Source: Jeotgalibacillus terrae (lineage in GTDB: Bacteria; Bacillota; Bacilli; Bacillales; Jeotgalibacillaceae). From it: 64,000 nt of DNA. Below are positions 17,276-25,773 of this stretch, in pieces; positions within the stretch are counted from its first letter, which is position 1; each line of letters starts with the position of its first letter. The position numbers were made by a program, and so were the translations under genes. The stretch spans positions 1-64,000 of the forward strand of contig NZ_JAFBDK010000005.1 of assembly GCF_016908195.1 (NCBI RefSeq), given 5' to 3'. The notes under the pieces were generated by a model. It was not told where the DNA came from. It ran no database searches and was given only the letters and a program-made list of their open reading frames with translations.

Positions 17276-18916
17276 ATGAAAAAATATCGGATAAATATTG
17301 AAGGAATGACTTGTACAGGGTGTGAAGAACATGTGGCCGTTGCACTTGAAAATATAGGAGCAAAGAACATTGAGGCTAATTTTAATCGTGGAGAAGCAAT
17401 ATTTGAATTACCCGATGATAAAGAGGTTGATATTGCACAAAAGGCAGTTGATGAAGCAAAATATAAATCTGGTGAAATAGAGGAAATTTCATCACGAGAT
17501 GAATTGGTCTTAGGTAATGAAGGAGATTATGACTTACTTATTATCGGTTCTGGTGGAGCGGCCTTTTCGGCCGCCATTAAAGCAATAGAATATGGGGCAA
17601 AAGTTGGGATGATTGAGCGTGGAACGGTTGGGGGAACATGCGTAAATATTGGTTGTGTTCCTTCTAAAACCCTTTTACGAGCTGGAGAAATTAATCATTT
17701 AGCAAAATCAAATCCATTTATAGGGTTAAAAACTTCTGCTGGGGAAGTGGAATTAGCACCTTTAGTAAAGCAAAAGAATGAATTGGTTAGTGAACTCCGT
17801 AATCAAAAATATGTTAATTTAATTGATGAATATGGATTTGATTTAATTGAGGGTGAAGCAAAATTTGTTGATGAAAGTACAGTTGAGGTTAATGGAAAAA
17901 AACTTTCTGCAAAACGCTTTTTAATCGCAACAGGTGCTTCTCCATCTTTACCACCGATTTCAGGACTGGAAGAAGTGGATTATTTAACGAGTACAAGCCT
18001 ACTCGAATTAAAAAAAGTGCCAAAACGATTAACGGTTATTGGTTCGGGGTACATCGGAATGGAATTTGGACAACTTTTTCACAATTTAGGTTCAGAAGTA
18101 ACGCTTATGCAAAGAGGTGAGCGACTTTTAAAAGAATATGACCCAGAGATTTCAGAGGTAGTTGAAAAAGCGTTATTAGAACAAGGTATAACCCTTGTTA
18201 AAGGGGCAACTTTTGAACGTGTAGAACAAGTTGGTGAAATCAAAAAGGTTTATGTTACGGTAGATGGTAAGAAAAAGGTCGTTGAATCAGAACAGTTACT
18301 TGTTGCTACAGGTAGAAAACCAAATACAGATTCTCTAAATTTAAGTGTAGCAGGTGTTGAGGTTGGAAACCGTAAAGAAATAAAGATAAATGACTATGCT
18401 CAAACAAGTAATGAAAAGATTTATTCTGCTGGGGATGTAACGCTTGGGCCACAATTTGTGTATGTAGCGGCCTATGAAGGTGGAATTGTAGCTGATAATG
18501 CAATTGGTGGACTAAATAAAAAATTGGATTTATCGGTTGTACCAGGTGTTACATTTACAAATCCTTCGATTGCAACCGTTGGTTTAACAGAAGAACAAGC
18601 AAAAGAAAAAGTATATGATGTCAAAACATCTGTATTACCTTTAGATGCTGTTCCAAGAGCAATTGTAAATCGTGAAACCACAGGGGTATTCAAAATAGTG
18701 GCAGATGCGAAAACATTAAAGATATTAGGAGTTCATGTTGTATCTGAAAATGCAGGGGATGTAATTTATGCAGGGACATTAGCAGTAAAATTTGGTTTAA
18801 CTGTAGAAGACTTAAAGGAAAGCCTCGCACCATACTTAACTATGGCAGAAGGGTTAAAGTTGGCTTCTCTTACGTTTGATAAAGACGTTTCAAAATTATC
18901 TTGTTGTGCAGGATAA
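17276..18916 (+). CDS. merA: Mercuric reductase MerA
   Basis: A 546-aa FAD/NADPH enzyme reducing Hg(II) to volatile Hg(0) in the cytoplasm. One N-terminal HMA domain carries GMTCTGC. The FAD site is [12 protein letters not shown] and the redox-active pair C122/C127 lies in [13 protein letters not shown]. The NADPH site is [12 protein letters not shown], and the C-terminal vicinal cysteines that hand over mercury are C543-C544 (LSCCAG). Many Bacillus MerA proteins have two HMA domains; this has one. AGGAGG lies 9 nt before the ATG. Co-transcribed with merR. Confidence 0.95.
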   Translation: MKKYRINIEGMTCTGCEEHVAVALENIGAKNIEANFNRGEAIFELPDDKEVDIAQKAVDEAKYKSGEIEEISSRDELVLGNEGDYDLLIIGSGGAAFSAAIKAIEYGAKVGMIERGTVGGTCVNIGCVPSKTLLRAGEINHLAKSNPFIGLKTSAGEVELAPLVKQKNELVSELRNQKYVNLIDEYGFDLIEGEAKFVDESTVEVNGKKLSAKRFLIATGASPSLPPISGLEEVDYLTSTSLLELKKVPKRLTVIGSGYIGMEFGQLFHNLGSEVTLMQRGERLLKEYDPEISEVVEKALLEQGITLVKGATFERVEQVGEIKKVYVTVDGKKKVVESEQLLVATGRKPNTDSLNLSVAGVEVGNRKEIKINDYAQTSNEKIYSAGDVTLGPQFVYVAAYEGGIVADNAIGGLNKKLDLSVVPGVTFTNPSIATVGLTEEQAKEKVYDVKTSVLPLDAVPRAIVNRETTGVFKIVADAKTLKILGVHVVSENAGDVIYAGTLAVKFGLTVEDLKESLAPYLTMAEGLKLASLTFDKDVSKLSCCAG

Positions 18917-19043
18917 TCTATTTTATACAAATAAGTTACCCTGCACCTTGTAAGTCCTAACGCCTGCATTCTATGTACCAGCAAAATATAGTTCTTCCTT
19001 AGCAAAATAAACTGTATTCTTGGTCAAATTAAACGTTCCCTCA

Positions 19044-19089
19044 CACGAGCGAAAATCGGAATCACCATCCGATTTTCCTCGTGTTTTTT
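19044..19089 (+). terminator. Strong terminator just inside the TGTACC end, copy C
   Basis: CACGAGCGAAAATCGGA pairs with TCCGATTTTCCTCGTG around ATCACCA and is followed by six T. It terminates merR-merA and would stop transcripts entering from the element end. Confidence 0.88.
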
Positions 19090-19094
19090 GTTGG

Positions 19095-19280
19095 ATAAAA
19101 AGAGCGAGGAAAAAGCCTGGCGAGAAAGAACGTGAGGAAAAAGCGAGAAGAAAAGCGTGAGAGAAAGCCTGATAAACCTTCGGTTTGAAAGGAAAGCGGG
19201 AGAAAAAAGAAGCGGGGGAAAGTGCGAGAAAAAGCATGAGAAAAGGCGTGGGGAAAAGCAAGAAAAAGAAGAGAAAATCC
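19095..19280. repeat. GA-rich degenerate repeats
   Basis: Imperfect repeats of GAGAAAAAGC(A/G)TGAGAAAA-like units fill the space between terminator and L-type end. A comparable stretch lies at 30640-30870 in the other mini-element. No credible gene is seen. Confidence 0.6.
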
Positions 19281-19287
19281 AAATTTC

Positions 19288-19446
19288 AGGGAACAACTTA
19301 TTTACCTGAAAATCATGAAATCTGACAAAAAATAGGATAAAAAAGAGCGGATGAGGGAACAACTAATTCGCCTACAATATATGGAAAGTCAGTCAGGGCA
19401 AGGGTTTGAAAAAAGGGTCAGGGAACGACTTCATTTTACGGGTACA
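19288..19446 (-). other. L-type (distal) end of element 1 with three TnsB-site-like boxes
   Basis: AGGGAACAACTTATTTAC (19288), AGGGAACAACTAATTCG (19354) and AGGGAACGACTTCATTTTAC (19420) are spaced exactly 66 bp apart and end at GGGTACA. Three dispersed sites is the layout known for the Tn7 left end. Confidence 0.8.
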
Positions 19447-19451
19447 CTAGA
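19447..19451. repeat. Target-site duplication CTAGA between elements 1 and 2
   Basis: The junction reads ACA-CTAGA-TGTAG: the end of element 1, the duplication, then the start of element 2. Confidence 0.88.
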
Positions 19452-19546
19452 TGTAGAATTGAAATAAAGATGAGATGTTTATAATAAAGATGCGACGTTT
19501 AAAATAAAGTCGCGGTGTTTGTAAAAAAGTTACGATGAAATACCTC
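19452..19546 (+). other. R-type end of element 2
   Basis: Identical by eye to the element 1 end at 15696-15790: four AATAAAG-type boxes with a 20-bp period. Confidence 0.8.
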
Positions 19547-19579
19547 TTTGGATTATATTAATCTAAAGGGGTGTTTTTT

Positions 19580-19777
19580 ATGTCAAAAAGAACTAGGATA
19601 TCTAAAGTAGAAAAGTGGGTTAAAGAAGGTCGTGGCTCTGGAATTGGAGCTGATTATAAGCCCTGGTTAAATATTCAGGATGTCTCCTCATTAGGAAGAT
19701 CCACGCGTTTAAAAGGTATTAAAACGAATAGACAGCACGAATTCTTATCTGATTTAGGGGTACCACCAACAGTTTGA
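19580..19777 (+). pseudogene. tnsA: Truncated tnsA (Tn7-like endonuclease)
   Basis: ATG 19580 follows AAAGGGGTG. About 59 residues match the N-terminus of Bacillus Tn7-like TnsA: KWVKEGRGSGIGADYKPW, then LNIQDVSSLGRSTRLKG and the start of the catalytic domain HEFLSDL. The frame then hits a Tn3-type inverted repeat (GGGGTACC at 19757) and stops. The catalytic acidic residues and the TnsC-binding C-terminus are lost. Confidence 0.82.
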
Positions 19778-19795
19778 CATAAAACCCACGCTAAG
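19757..19795 (+). repeat. Tn3-family terminal inverted repeat
   Basis: It starts GGGGTACCACC and finishes CCCACGCTAAG over 39 bp, the size and end pattern of Tn3-family repeats. It breaks tnsA, so a Tn3-type transposon entered element 2. No matching tnpA is present and no clear partner repeat was found. Confidence 0.7.
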
Positions 19796-19810
19796 CAAAT
19801 TTCGACATAA

Positions 19811-19853
19811 AATAAGCCGATGATTCTCTACGCTAAGGAATCATCGGCTTATT
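19811..19853. terminator. Long hairpin next to the Tn3-type end
   Basis: AATAAGCCGATGATTC pairs perfectly with GAATCATCGGCTTATT around an 11-nt loop that repeats the ACGCTAAG box. It could terminate transcription or be part of the transposon end. Confidence 0.6.
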
Positions 19854-19909
19854 AGTAACTATTCTAGCCGTTTTATTATCTGTTTAAATCCAGATATATT
19901 TCCACTTGG

Positions 19910-20044
19910 TTATTCATGATAATCAATCCAAACATGCTGGTACTTGTCATTTTTAGGGTTCCTTTGTGGTAACTCCTCAGTTTTTTCTATTGAAATGTTA
20001 GTTAGCCCCTGTGTTGCAAAGTAATCTAATAGGGCTTCATAAGC
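19910..20044 (-). pseudogene. Unidentified protein, C-terminal fragment
   Basis: Read on the minus strand, about 44 codons without a start (YEALLDYFATQGLTNISIE...YQHVWIDYHE) end in TAA. I do not recognise the family. It lies among transposon debris next to another fragment. Confidence 0.4.
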
Positions 20045-20052
20045 TGCACTCT

Positions 20053-20193
20053 GTATTAACGACAGGATATGACCAATGCTGTATTTACTTTAATGATCCA
20101 CTAGCAAACACAAAGAATAAAAAGGTCAAAATAGCAGACTTTGAAGCTGCATGGGTGCCACAGGGTAGACAAGCAATTACTTATATCCAATAG
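20053..20193 (+). pseudogene. C39-like peptidase, C-terminal fragment
   Basis: The open stretch VLTTGYDQCCIYFNDPLAN...FEAAWVPQGRQAITYIQ resembles the C-terminal part of C39-family peptidases (the usual pattern is a YINDP turn and a FEKAW..MG..AI tail). It has no start and is joined to unrelated sequence, so it is a relic. Confidence 0.5.
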
Positions 20194-20281
20194 TTAGTTG
20201 GTTAAGGTAGGTTCCGTTATTTGTAAATAAGAAAAACAAAAGTCCCAACTGTTAACTAGAGCGACTTTTGAAGATTATTTT

Positions 20282-20950
20282 TTAATAATTTATTAAACTC
20301 AAAAGGGCATTGAAAGTTTCGTTCTCCACCATGATATAGATTCCTAAACCAATAAAGACAATGGGTATAATCCACCTACCGTAATTCTCTAAGGTTTCAG
20401 AGACATGTTTAAAAGCTGCCAAACGATATCCAATAAAACACCAAATTGCAACCATAATAAAGAAAGTAATAACCGTTACTGCTAGTTGGTTCATGGTTAA
20501 AGTAGAGAAGAAAGGAACATATATTCCAATGTTATCTCCGCCATTAGCAAATGTTATAAATGCTACACTTAAAAAGACACTATTATACTTTCCAGAATTT
20601 AAACTTGAAAGAATTGCATTTTCATCCTCATCTTCTCCCTTTATAAACAACATAATCCCTAAATAGATTGGAATTAGTCCAAGTAATCCTACCCATTTCT
20701 CTGGAATTAACATAACTCCAAAAGTTCCTAAGAGACTAACTACTACTAACAAGGTAAAACCTAGATATTGTCCAATAATTATATCCTTAGGGGATATATG
20801 CTTATTCTCTGTCTGGTTACCTTTTAAACCTTCACTCGTTTTCACCTGTGCTTTTGCCTGTGAAAATAGCAGCATCAAAACAAAGATATCATCAATATTG
20901 GTAACTATAAATGCCCCTATTGCAGAAATAACGTTCAAAATTAAAGTCAA
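20282..20950 (-). CDS. cadD: Cadmium resistance transporter CadD
   Basis: A 222-aa membrane protein of the CadD/LysE-like family, which confers cadmium resistance in staphylococci by export or sequestration. About five to six hydrophobic helices are visible. The conserved N-terminal TNIDDIFVLMLLFSQ and the central FANGGDNIGIYVPFF are family signatures. The start is TTG 20950; the ribosome site is weak. It lies downstream of cadA on the same strand, 116 nt away, probably in the same CadC regulon. Confidence 0.9.
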   Translation of the reverse strand: MTLILNVISAIGAFIVTNIDDIFVLMLLFSQAKAQVKTSEGLKGNQTENKHISPKDIIIGQYLGFTLLVVVSLLGTFGVMLIPEKWVGLLGLIPIYLGIMLFIKGEDEDENAILSSLNSGKYNSVFLSVAFITFANGGDNIGIYVPFFSTLTMNQLAVTVITFFIMVAIWCFIGYRLAAFKHVSETLENYGRWIIPIVFIGLGIYIMVENETFNALLSLINY

Positions 20951-21066
20951 TTACATCAACTCACTAACTGATTTTTTATTATATTTAGAAGTTGTACTAA
21001 TAATGAGCCCATTTTAGAAAAGGAATTTCCATCTGTCTGGAAGAGCCCTTTTTAGCACTTTTCCCT

Positions 21067-23244
21067 TTATTCTTTCACTCTCATTAGTCGCAAACCATTT
21101 AGAGCTACTAGAAGGGTTGCGCCCATATCGGAAAGAATGGCAATCCAGAGCGTTAACCAACCTGGGATAACCAATAGTAAGGCAATAAATTTAATAGCAA
21201 TTGCAAAAGTAATGTTAGCTTTGATTATATTAAGAGTTTTCCGGCTAAGTTTTACAGTGAATGGAAGTTTTCTTAAATCGTCTCCCATTAGAGCGACATC
21301 TGCAGTTTCTAAGGCTGTGTCTGTACCAGCTCCACCCATTGCAATCCCAACTGTTGAGGCCGCCAATGCAGGTGCATCATTGACCCCATCTCCTACCATT
21401 GCTACGTTGCCATACTCGGATCTCAACTGTTTAATAAAGTCTAATTTGTCCTGTGGCATTAATTCTGCCTCTATATCAGATACTCCAACCTGACCTCCGA
21501 TAGCATTCGCAGTACCTTTGTTATCACCAGTAAGCATAATTGTTTTTTTGATTCCAAGTTGATGTAACTTTTGAAGAATTTCCTTACTTGACTCACGAAC
21601 TTCATCAGCAACTGCAATAACTGCAAGTATTTCTTTTTCGGTTCCAATAATCATGGCTGTCTTACCTTGATTTTGAAGAGTAGTAACATTTTGCTCTAAG
21701 TCTTTATCGAAACCATTAGTCAATAATTCCTTAAAGAGTTTCGGGCTACCGATATAATAAGTCGTCCCGTTTACGATACCCTTTATACCCTTTCCTGTGA
21801 TAGAAGAGAAATCTTCTACCTGTACGTCAGAATAAGTAATGTTTTCTTCTTCTGCTTTTTTCATGATGGCTGAAGCAAGAGGATGCTGAGAACGATACTC
21901 CAATGCAGTAATAATGGATAGTAATTCTTTTTCATTTATCTGTTTGTTCAACACATTATAATCAGTTACAGCTGGGACCCCTTTTGTTAATGTTCCTGTT
22001 TTATCGAATGCAATAGCCTTTAAGGCGCCCATTTCTTCTAAATACACTCCGCCTTTTACAAGGACCCCTTTTTTCGCAGCATTTCCAATCGCTGAAACAA
22101 TAGAAATAGGAGTCGATATAACCAACGCACAAGGACAACCAACAACAAGAACAGCTAATCCTTGATAAATCCATGTTTCCCAACTGCCATCAAAGAATAA
22201 TGGAGGGACTATAGCAACTAATGCTGCAATGATCATAATAATCGGTGTGTAATATTTTGCGAATTTATCAACAAATGCTTGCGAAGGAGCACGTTCCCCT
22301 TGTGCTTCCTCTACAAGATGAATAATTTTAGAAATTGTTGTATCTTCTACAAGTTTCGTTATTTCTACTTCAAGTAATCCTTCTTCATTTAAGGTACCTG
22401 CAAATACTTCATTATCAACCGTTTTCTCGACAGGGACTGATTCACCTGTAATAGCTGCTTGGTTAACGGCAGAGTACCCACTTACAACTACACCATCCAT
22501 CGCAATCTTTTGACCAGGTTTTACAATCATGATATCCCCAACAGCAATATCATCAACATGAATCATTATTTCTTGTCCATTACGTCTAACAAGTGCCTCT
22601 TTAGGAGCGATATCCATTAATGAACGAATCGATTGTCTTGCTCTATCCATAGAGAATCGCTCAAGTGCTTCACTGATTGCAAAGAGAATAACAACAATGG
22701 CAACTTCTGCCCATTCTCCAATAATAGCACCACCTATAACAGCCACTGTCATAAGGGTTTTCATATCAAATTCAAAACGTAGTAAGTTTTGCAAACCAAC
22801 TTTAAAAAGTGATAATCCTCCGATAAACATGGATGCTAAAAACAATAAGGTAGTAACAATGTTCTCTTCTCCATTCACATACGAGGAAAGATAACCAAAG
22901 GCAATCAATAAGGAAGCATAAAGTAGAGTACTATGCTTTTTATAAAACGGCACTTTATCTTCTTTCGTATCTTCTTTTACCTCTTGTGATGCTTGGCGAG
23001 CAGATTTTTCAGGTGTCACTTTGAGATTCTCAAATGCACCTGCTTTTTCTAGTTCTTCTATCGTTGCATTACCATAAACAGCAATTTTAGATGCACCAAA
23101 ATTTACTTTTGCATCCTCAACTCCAGATAGCTGTTTTACATTTTTTTCGAATTTACCCGCGCAGTTTGCGCAAGTAAAACCTTGTACACGATAGGCCTTC
23201 ATTTCTTGTTCAGATGTTATTGCCTTTTGATCAGACATTGACAT
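21067..23244 (-). CDS. cadA: Cadmium/zinc-exporting P1B-type ATPase CadA
   Basis: A 725-aa ATP-driven exporter of Cd(II), Zn(II) and Pb(II). It has an N-terminal HMA domain with FTCANCAG, about eight membrane helices, the TGES phosphatase loop and the metal-path CPC motif ([11 protein letters not shown]). The phosphorylation site is DKTGTLTKG, followed by HP in SQHPLASA and the hinge [10 protein letters not shown]. The start overlaps the end of cadC by 14 nt, so the two genes are translationally coupled. Confidence 0.95.
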   Translation of the reverse strand: MSMSDQKAITSEQEMKAYRVQGFTCANCAGKFEKNVKQLSGVEDAKVNFGASKIAVYGNATIEELEKAGAFENLKVTPEKSARQASQEVKEDTKEDKVPFYKKHSTLLYASLLIAFGYLSSYVNGEENIVTTLLFLASMFIGGLSLFKVGLQNLLRFEFDMKTLMTVAVIGGAIIGEWAEVAIVVILFAISEALERFSMDRARQSIRSLMDIAPKEALVRRNGQEIMIHVDDIAVGDIMIVKPGQKIAMDGVVVSGYSAVNQAAITGESVPVEKTVDNEVFAGTLNEEGLLEVEITKLVEDTTISKIIHLVEEAQGERAPSQAFVDKFAKYYTPIIMIIAALVAIVPPLFFDGSWETWIYQGLAVLVVGCPCALVISTPISIVSAIGNAAKKGVLVKGGVYLEEMGALKAIAFDKTGTLTKGVPAVTDYNVLNKQINEKELLSIITALEYRSQHPLASAIMKKAEEENITYSDVQVEDFSSITGKGIKGIVNGTTYYIGSPKLFKELLTNGFDKDLEQNVTTLQNQGKTAMIIGTEKEILAVIAVADEVRESSKEILQKLHQLGIKKTIMLTGDNKGTANAIGGQVGVSDIEAELMPQDKLDFIKQLRSEYGNVAMVGDGVNDAPALAASTVGIAMGGAGTDTALETADVALMGDDLRKLPFTVKLSRKTLNIIKANITFAIAIKFIALLLVIPGWLTLWIAILSDMGATLLVALNGLRLMRVKE

Positions 23245-23599
23245 TCACTTCTTTCTTATGTTCTAGTACAATCATCATTATTTGTCTAATATGTTCATCG
23301 TCTAACGAATAAAACGCTAGTTTTCCTTCTTTTCTATATCTTACAATCCCCTGCTTATGAAGGGTCCTTAAATGATGAGAAGCATTTGCCACCGTAATAC
23401 CAATAATATTTGCTATATCACACACACATAACTCTTCATCTTGACACAAAGCATAGGTAATCTTTGCCCTATTTTCATCCGCAATTGCTTTTAACATTTG
23501 GGCAACACTAACAATATCGATTGTTTTTAAATCACCTTGTATTCGATTGACCTTTTCCTCGTCATAACAAAAAATTTCACAAGTATCTTTCTTATTCAC
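23231..23599 (-). CDS. cadC: Cadmium-sensing repressor CadC (ArsR/SmtB family)
   Basis: A 122-aa winged-helix repressor released from DNA by Cd(II), Pb(II) or Zn(II). N-terminal cysteines in CEIFC and the helix cysteines in ELCVCD are those of the CadC metal site. The recognition helix region is [25 protein letters not shown]. It overlaps cadA, and a palindromic operator lies immediately upstream. A second CadC-like gene (24624) lies 1 kb away in the opposite orientation. Confidence 0.93.
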   Translation of the reverse strand: MNKKDTCEIFCYDEEKVNRIQGDLKTIDIVSVAQMLKAIADENRAKITYALCQDEELCVCDIANIIGITVANASHHLRTLHKQGIVRYRKEGKLAFYSLDDEHIRQIMMIVLEHKKEVNVNV

Positions 23600-23614
23600 A
23601 TTATCACCCCATTG

Positions 23615-23682
23615 ATATTCAAGTGTTCACTTGAATATAGTATATACCTTTCCTTGGTTAATATTCAAGTGAATATTTGAAT
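23615..23682 (-). promoter_or_regulatory. CadC operators and cad promoter
   Basis: ATATTCAAGTG-TT-CACTTGAATAT (23615-23638) is a perfect 24-bp palindrome. A second, imperfect dyad ATTCAAGTGAATATTTGAAT spans 23663-23682. On the minus strand, TTGAAT and TATACT lie 18 nt apart between them, so the repressor would cover the promoter. Confidence 0.8.
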
Positions 23683-23808
23683 GAAAAACATAAAATGATT
23701 TTTCTAATAGTAATTCCCATTAACGAACGTTTTAGGGATTTTTTTTTGCACGCTTATATTTACATAGTTTTGAACTGTTTACCATTCCCTAAACTATTCC
23801 CTTTAACT

Positions 23809-23847
23809 TATTCCCTAAAATTGACGGTACCCCCGTATTAGGGAATA
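23809..23847. other. Candidate resolvase (res) site or transposon end
   Basis: TTATTCCCTAA and TTAGGGAATAA are 11-bp inverted arms around a GGTACC palindrome, with further TTCCCTAAA boxes upstream (from 23790), just before the resolvase gene. GGGGTACCGTC on the minus strand also resembles a Tn3-family terminus. The two readings cannot be separated by eye. Confidence 0.5.
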
Positions 23848-23870
23848 ATTAATTTCAGGAGGGGAATAGA

Positions 23871-24196
23871 ATGGGGAAAATTTTTGGATATGCTCGAGTT
23901 TCTACTCAAGATCAAAATTTAGAATTACAAATGGATGCCTTACAAAAAGCTGGTGCAGCTGTTATCTACAAGGAAAAAATGACGGGCACAAAAAAAGAGC
24001 GTTTAGAATTAGAGCAACTCTTAAAAGCAATAAGTGAAGGAGATACAGTGGTTGTCTATAAACTAGATCGTATCTCAAGATCTACCAAGCACTTAATTGA
24101 ATTAGCAGAAACCTTTGAGGAAAGAAAAGTGAATTTTGTTTCTATAAGTGACAGCATTGATACGTCAACTGCAATGGGACGTTTTTTCTTCCGTTG
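23871..24196 (+). pseudogene. Serine resolvase, C-terminally truncated
   Basis: About 108 residues of a Tn3-type serine recombinase: GYARVSTQDQNLELQMDAL carries the catalytic serine, and KLDRISRS and DTSTAMGRFFFR follow. A complete protein is about 185 aa. The E-helix and DNA-binding helix-turn-helix are missing because the sequence joins an oppositely oriented flavoprotein fragment near 24196. It is preceded by AGGAGGGG. Inactive as a recombinase in this form. Confidence 0.85.
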
Positions 24197-24443
24197 TGTA
24201 TAATTTTAAATAGTTAGCAATCTCGTCTTTAGTTGGATATGACTTTGCCTCAAGCCGTAACCCAGGGAGTGAGCTAAAATAATCAGGAGTAAACAGACGT
24301 AAAGAATCATAACGTTGTTTCCATGTCTCACCAACCTCAGATGATGCATCCGTTATTAAAAAAGAAACCTTTCTATTTTTTAGGTTGTACCCCATTACGA
24401 GTCCTGCCTGCCCGCCCCCAATAATTACTACGTCATAAATCAA
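24197..24443 (-). pseudogene. Flavin-containing monooxygenase/CzcO-like protein, N-terminal fragment
   Basis: About 82 residues from a proper start: the FAD site VVIIGGGQAGLVMGYNL, then GETWKQRYDSLRLFTP, typical of CzcO/Baeyer-Villiger-like flavoproteins linked to metal-resistance islands. The rest is lost at the junction with the resolvase; the last ten residues of the frame are resolvase DNA read backwards. Confidence 0.75.
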
Positions 24444-24592
24444 TCTTGTCCACCCCTAACCCAGACTTTTCATATAAAAAATAAAAATCTCTTAAAGATA
24501 TGTATTTTCTTTCCTTATCTACAGAATTGAACTTTTAATGAACAGTCAAAAGAATGTTTGATTATAAAAATACATATCTATATACTTTTAGT

Positions 24593-24612
24593 CAAACAAA
24601 TATTTGAATAAA
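24593..24612 (+). promoter_or_regulatory. Possible operator before the second CadC-like regulator
   Basis: CAAATATTTG (24597-24606) is a short palindrome close to TTTGAAT half sites of the cad operator, located 17 nt before the regulator start. Confidence 0.45.
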
Positions 24613-24623
24613 GGGGTAATGTC

Positions 24624-25013
24624 ATGTCAAAACAAGATGTCTGTCAGATCTCATGTGTACATGAGGAAAAGGTAAGCAGAATTAAAGAAAAATTATTTAC
24701 TCACAATACACTTGATGTTGCAAAAATCTTTAAAGCTCTTGCTGATGATACGCGGATAAAAATTGCTTATATTCTGGCTTTGGAAGAAGAATTGTGTGTG
24801 TGTGATATTGCAGCGATTATTGATGCTTCCACAGCGACAACCTCCCACCATTTACGTCTGTTACGAAAAATGGGACTGACGAAATACCGAAAAGAGGGTA
24901 AGCTTGTCTACTATTCCCTTGATGATGATCACGTGAAGAATTTAATTAAGATTGCATTTGAACACCAGCAGGAGATGAGTAATCGTCTAACGGAAGAAGT
25001 GGTTAAAAGCTAA
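24624..25013 (+). CDS. ArsR/SmtB-family metal regulator, CadC-like
   Basis: A 129-aa winged-helix repressor related to CadC at 23231. It keeps the N-terminal CQISC, the ELCVCD helix pair and the HHLRLLRKMGLTKYRKEGKLVYYSLDDDH wing. Metal ligands suggest Cd, Pb or Zn sensing, though the genes that follow are thiol-redox and copper related. It opens an operon running to about 29195: ccdA starts 30 nt later and most following gaps are small or overlapping. It is distinct from the cadCA regulator. Confidence 0.87.
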   Translation: MSKQDVCQISCVHEEKVSRIKEKLFTHNTLDVAKIFKALADDTRIKIAYILALEEELCVCDIAAIIDASTATTSHHLRLLRKMGLTKYRKEGKLVYYSLDDDHVKNLIKIAFEHQQEMSNRLTEEVVKS

Positions 25014-25043
25014 TAATAGAATCGTTATGGAGTTGGTCTTGAA

Positions 25044-25751
25044 GTGGTTGAAATAAATTATTTACTGGCATTTGGGGCAGGACTGCTGTCTTTTGTATCT
25101 CCCTGTTCCTTGCCTTTATATCCTGCATTTCTATCATATATTACAGGAATGTCTGTTAGTGATTTAAAACATAACAAGCATTTGGTTAGCAAAAGTGCAG
25201 TGATTCACACGTTATTATTTTTATTGGGCTTTTCGTTTATTTTTCTGGCACTGGGATTATCAACCTCACTCATTGGATCGTTCTTTTTCTTATATCAGGA
25301 TTTACTGCGTCAGCTGGGCGCTATCATTTTAGTGTTTTTTGGCTGTGTACTAGCAGGAGTGTTGAAATTTGATTTTCTGATGAAAGAAAAGAAAGTTCAA
25401 TTCAGAAAGAGACCTTCTGGTTATCTGGGGAGTGTCTTAATCGGTATTGCATTTGCTGCAGGATGGACCCCCTGCACAGGACCTATTTTAGCTGCAGTCA
25501 TGGCCATGGGAATAACAGACCCGGGAAAAGGTTTATCCTATATGCTTTTTTATGTGCTGGGCTTTGCTATTCCATTTTTAATACTTTCATTATTTATTGG
25601 AAAAATGTCATTCCTTCAAAGAAACAGCAGTTTATTTATGAAAATAGGCGGAGTATTAATGATTCTTATGGGTATCCTTTTATATTTTGATATGCTGACA
25701 AAGATTATTTCATTTTTAACTGGCTTATTCGGAGGGTTCACGGGATTTTAA
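25044..25751 (+). CDS. ccdA: Cytochrome c biogenesis protein CcdA (DsbD transmembrane family)
   Basis: A 235-aa six-helix membrane protein that moves reducing equivalents from cytoplasmic thioredoxin to outward-facing thiol proteins. The conserved cysteines are in SFVSPCSLPLYPAFLSY and GWTPCTGPILAA. GTG 25044 is the likely start; GGAG lies about 13 nt upstream. It is followed by a TlpA/ResA-like thioredoxin, its usual partner. Chromosomal ccdA normally serves cytochrome c assembly; here it is plausibly a metal-stress accessory copy. Confidence 0.92.
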   Translation: MVEINYLLAFGAGLLSFVSPCSLPLYPAFLSYITGMSVSDLKHNKHLVSKSAVIHTLLFLLGFSFIFLALGLSTSLIGSFFFLYQDLLRQLGAIILVFFGCVLAGVLKFDFLMKEKKVQFRKRPSGYLGSVLIGIAFAAGWTPCTGPILAAVMAMGITDPGKGLSYMLFYVLGFAIPFLILSLFIGKMSFLQRNSSLFMKIGGVLMILMGILLYFDMLTKIISFLTGLFGGFTGF

Positions 25752-25773
25752 ATTTTGTCTGGAGTGAAGCAAC

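Larger units (their letters stand above)
15696..19446 (+). mobile_element. Tn7-like element 1 (mercury resistance, internally rearranged)
   Basis: It starts with TGTAGAATTGAAATAAAG and ends with the distal ACA at 19446. Contents: a tnsA scrap, three nested TGTACC-type ends (15880, 16352, 18974), a CD-NTase fragment, merR, a merP-like remnant and merA. Multiple R-type ends with only one L-type end suggest successive insertions followed by deletions. Confidence 0.8.
18974..19446 (+). mobile_element. Gene-less Tn7-like mini-element (473 bp)
   Basis: TGTACCAGCAAAATATAG at the left and the complement of TGTACCCGTAAAATGAAG at the right are matching terminal repeats. Inside are R-type boxes, a strong terminator (19044-19089), a GA-rich stretch and three L-type boxes. 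No gene is present. It could be a minimal element or the remains of the element that carried mer. Confidence 0.65.

Noticed and set aside
23809-23847. Right end of a complete Tn3-family cad transposon paired with 19757
   Set aside because: The two sites agree only in GGGGTACC and their 5-bp flanks do not match. The inverted arms fit a resolvase site at least as well.
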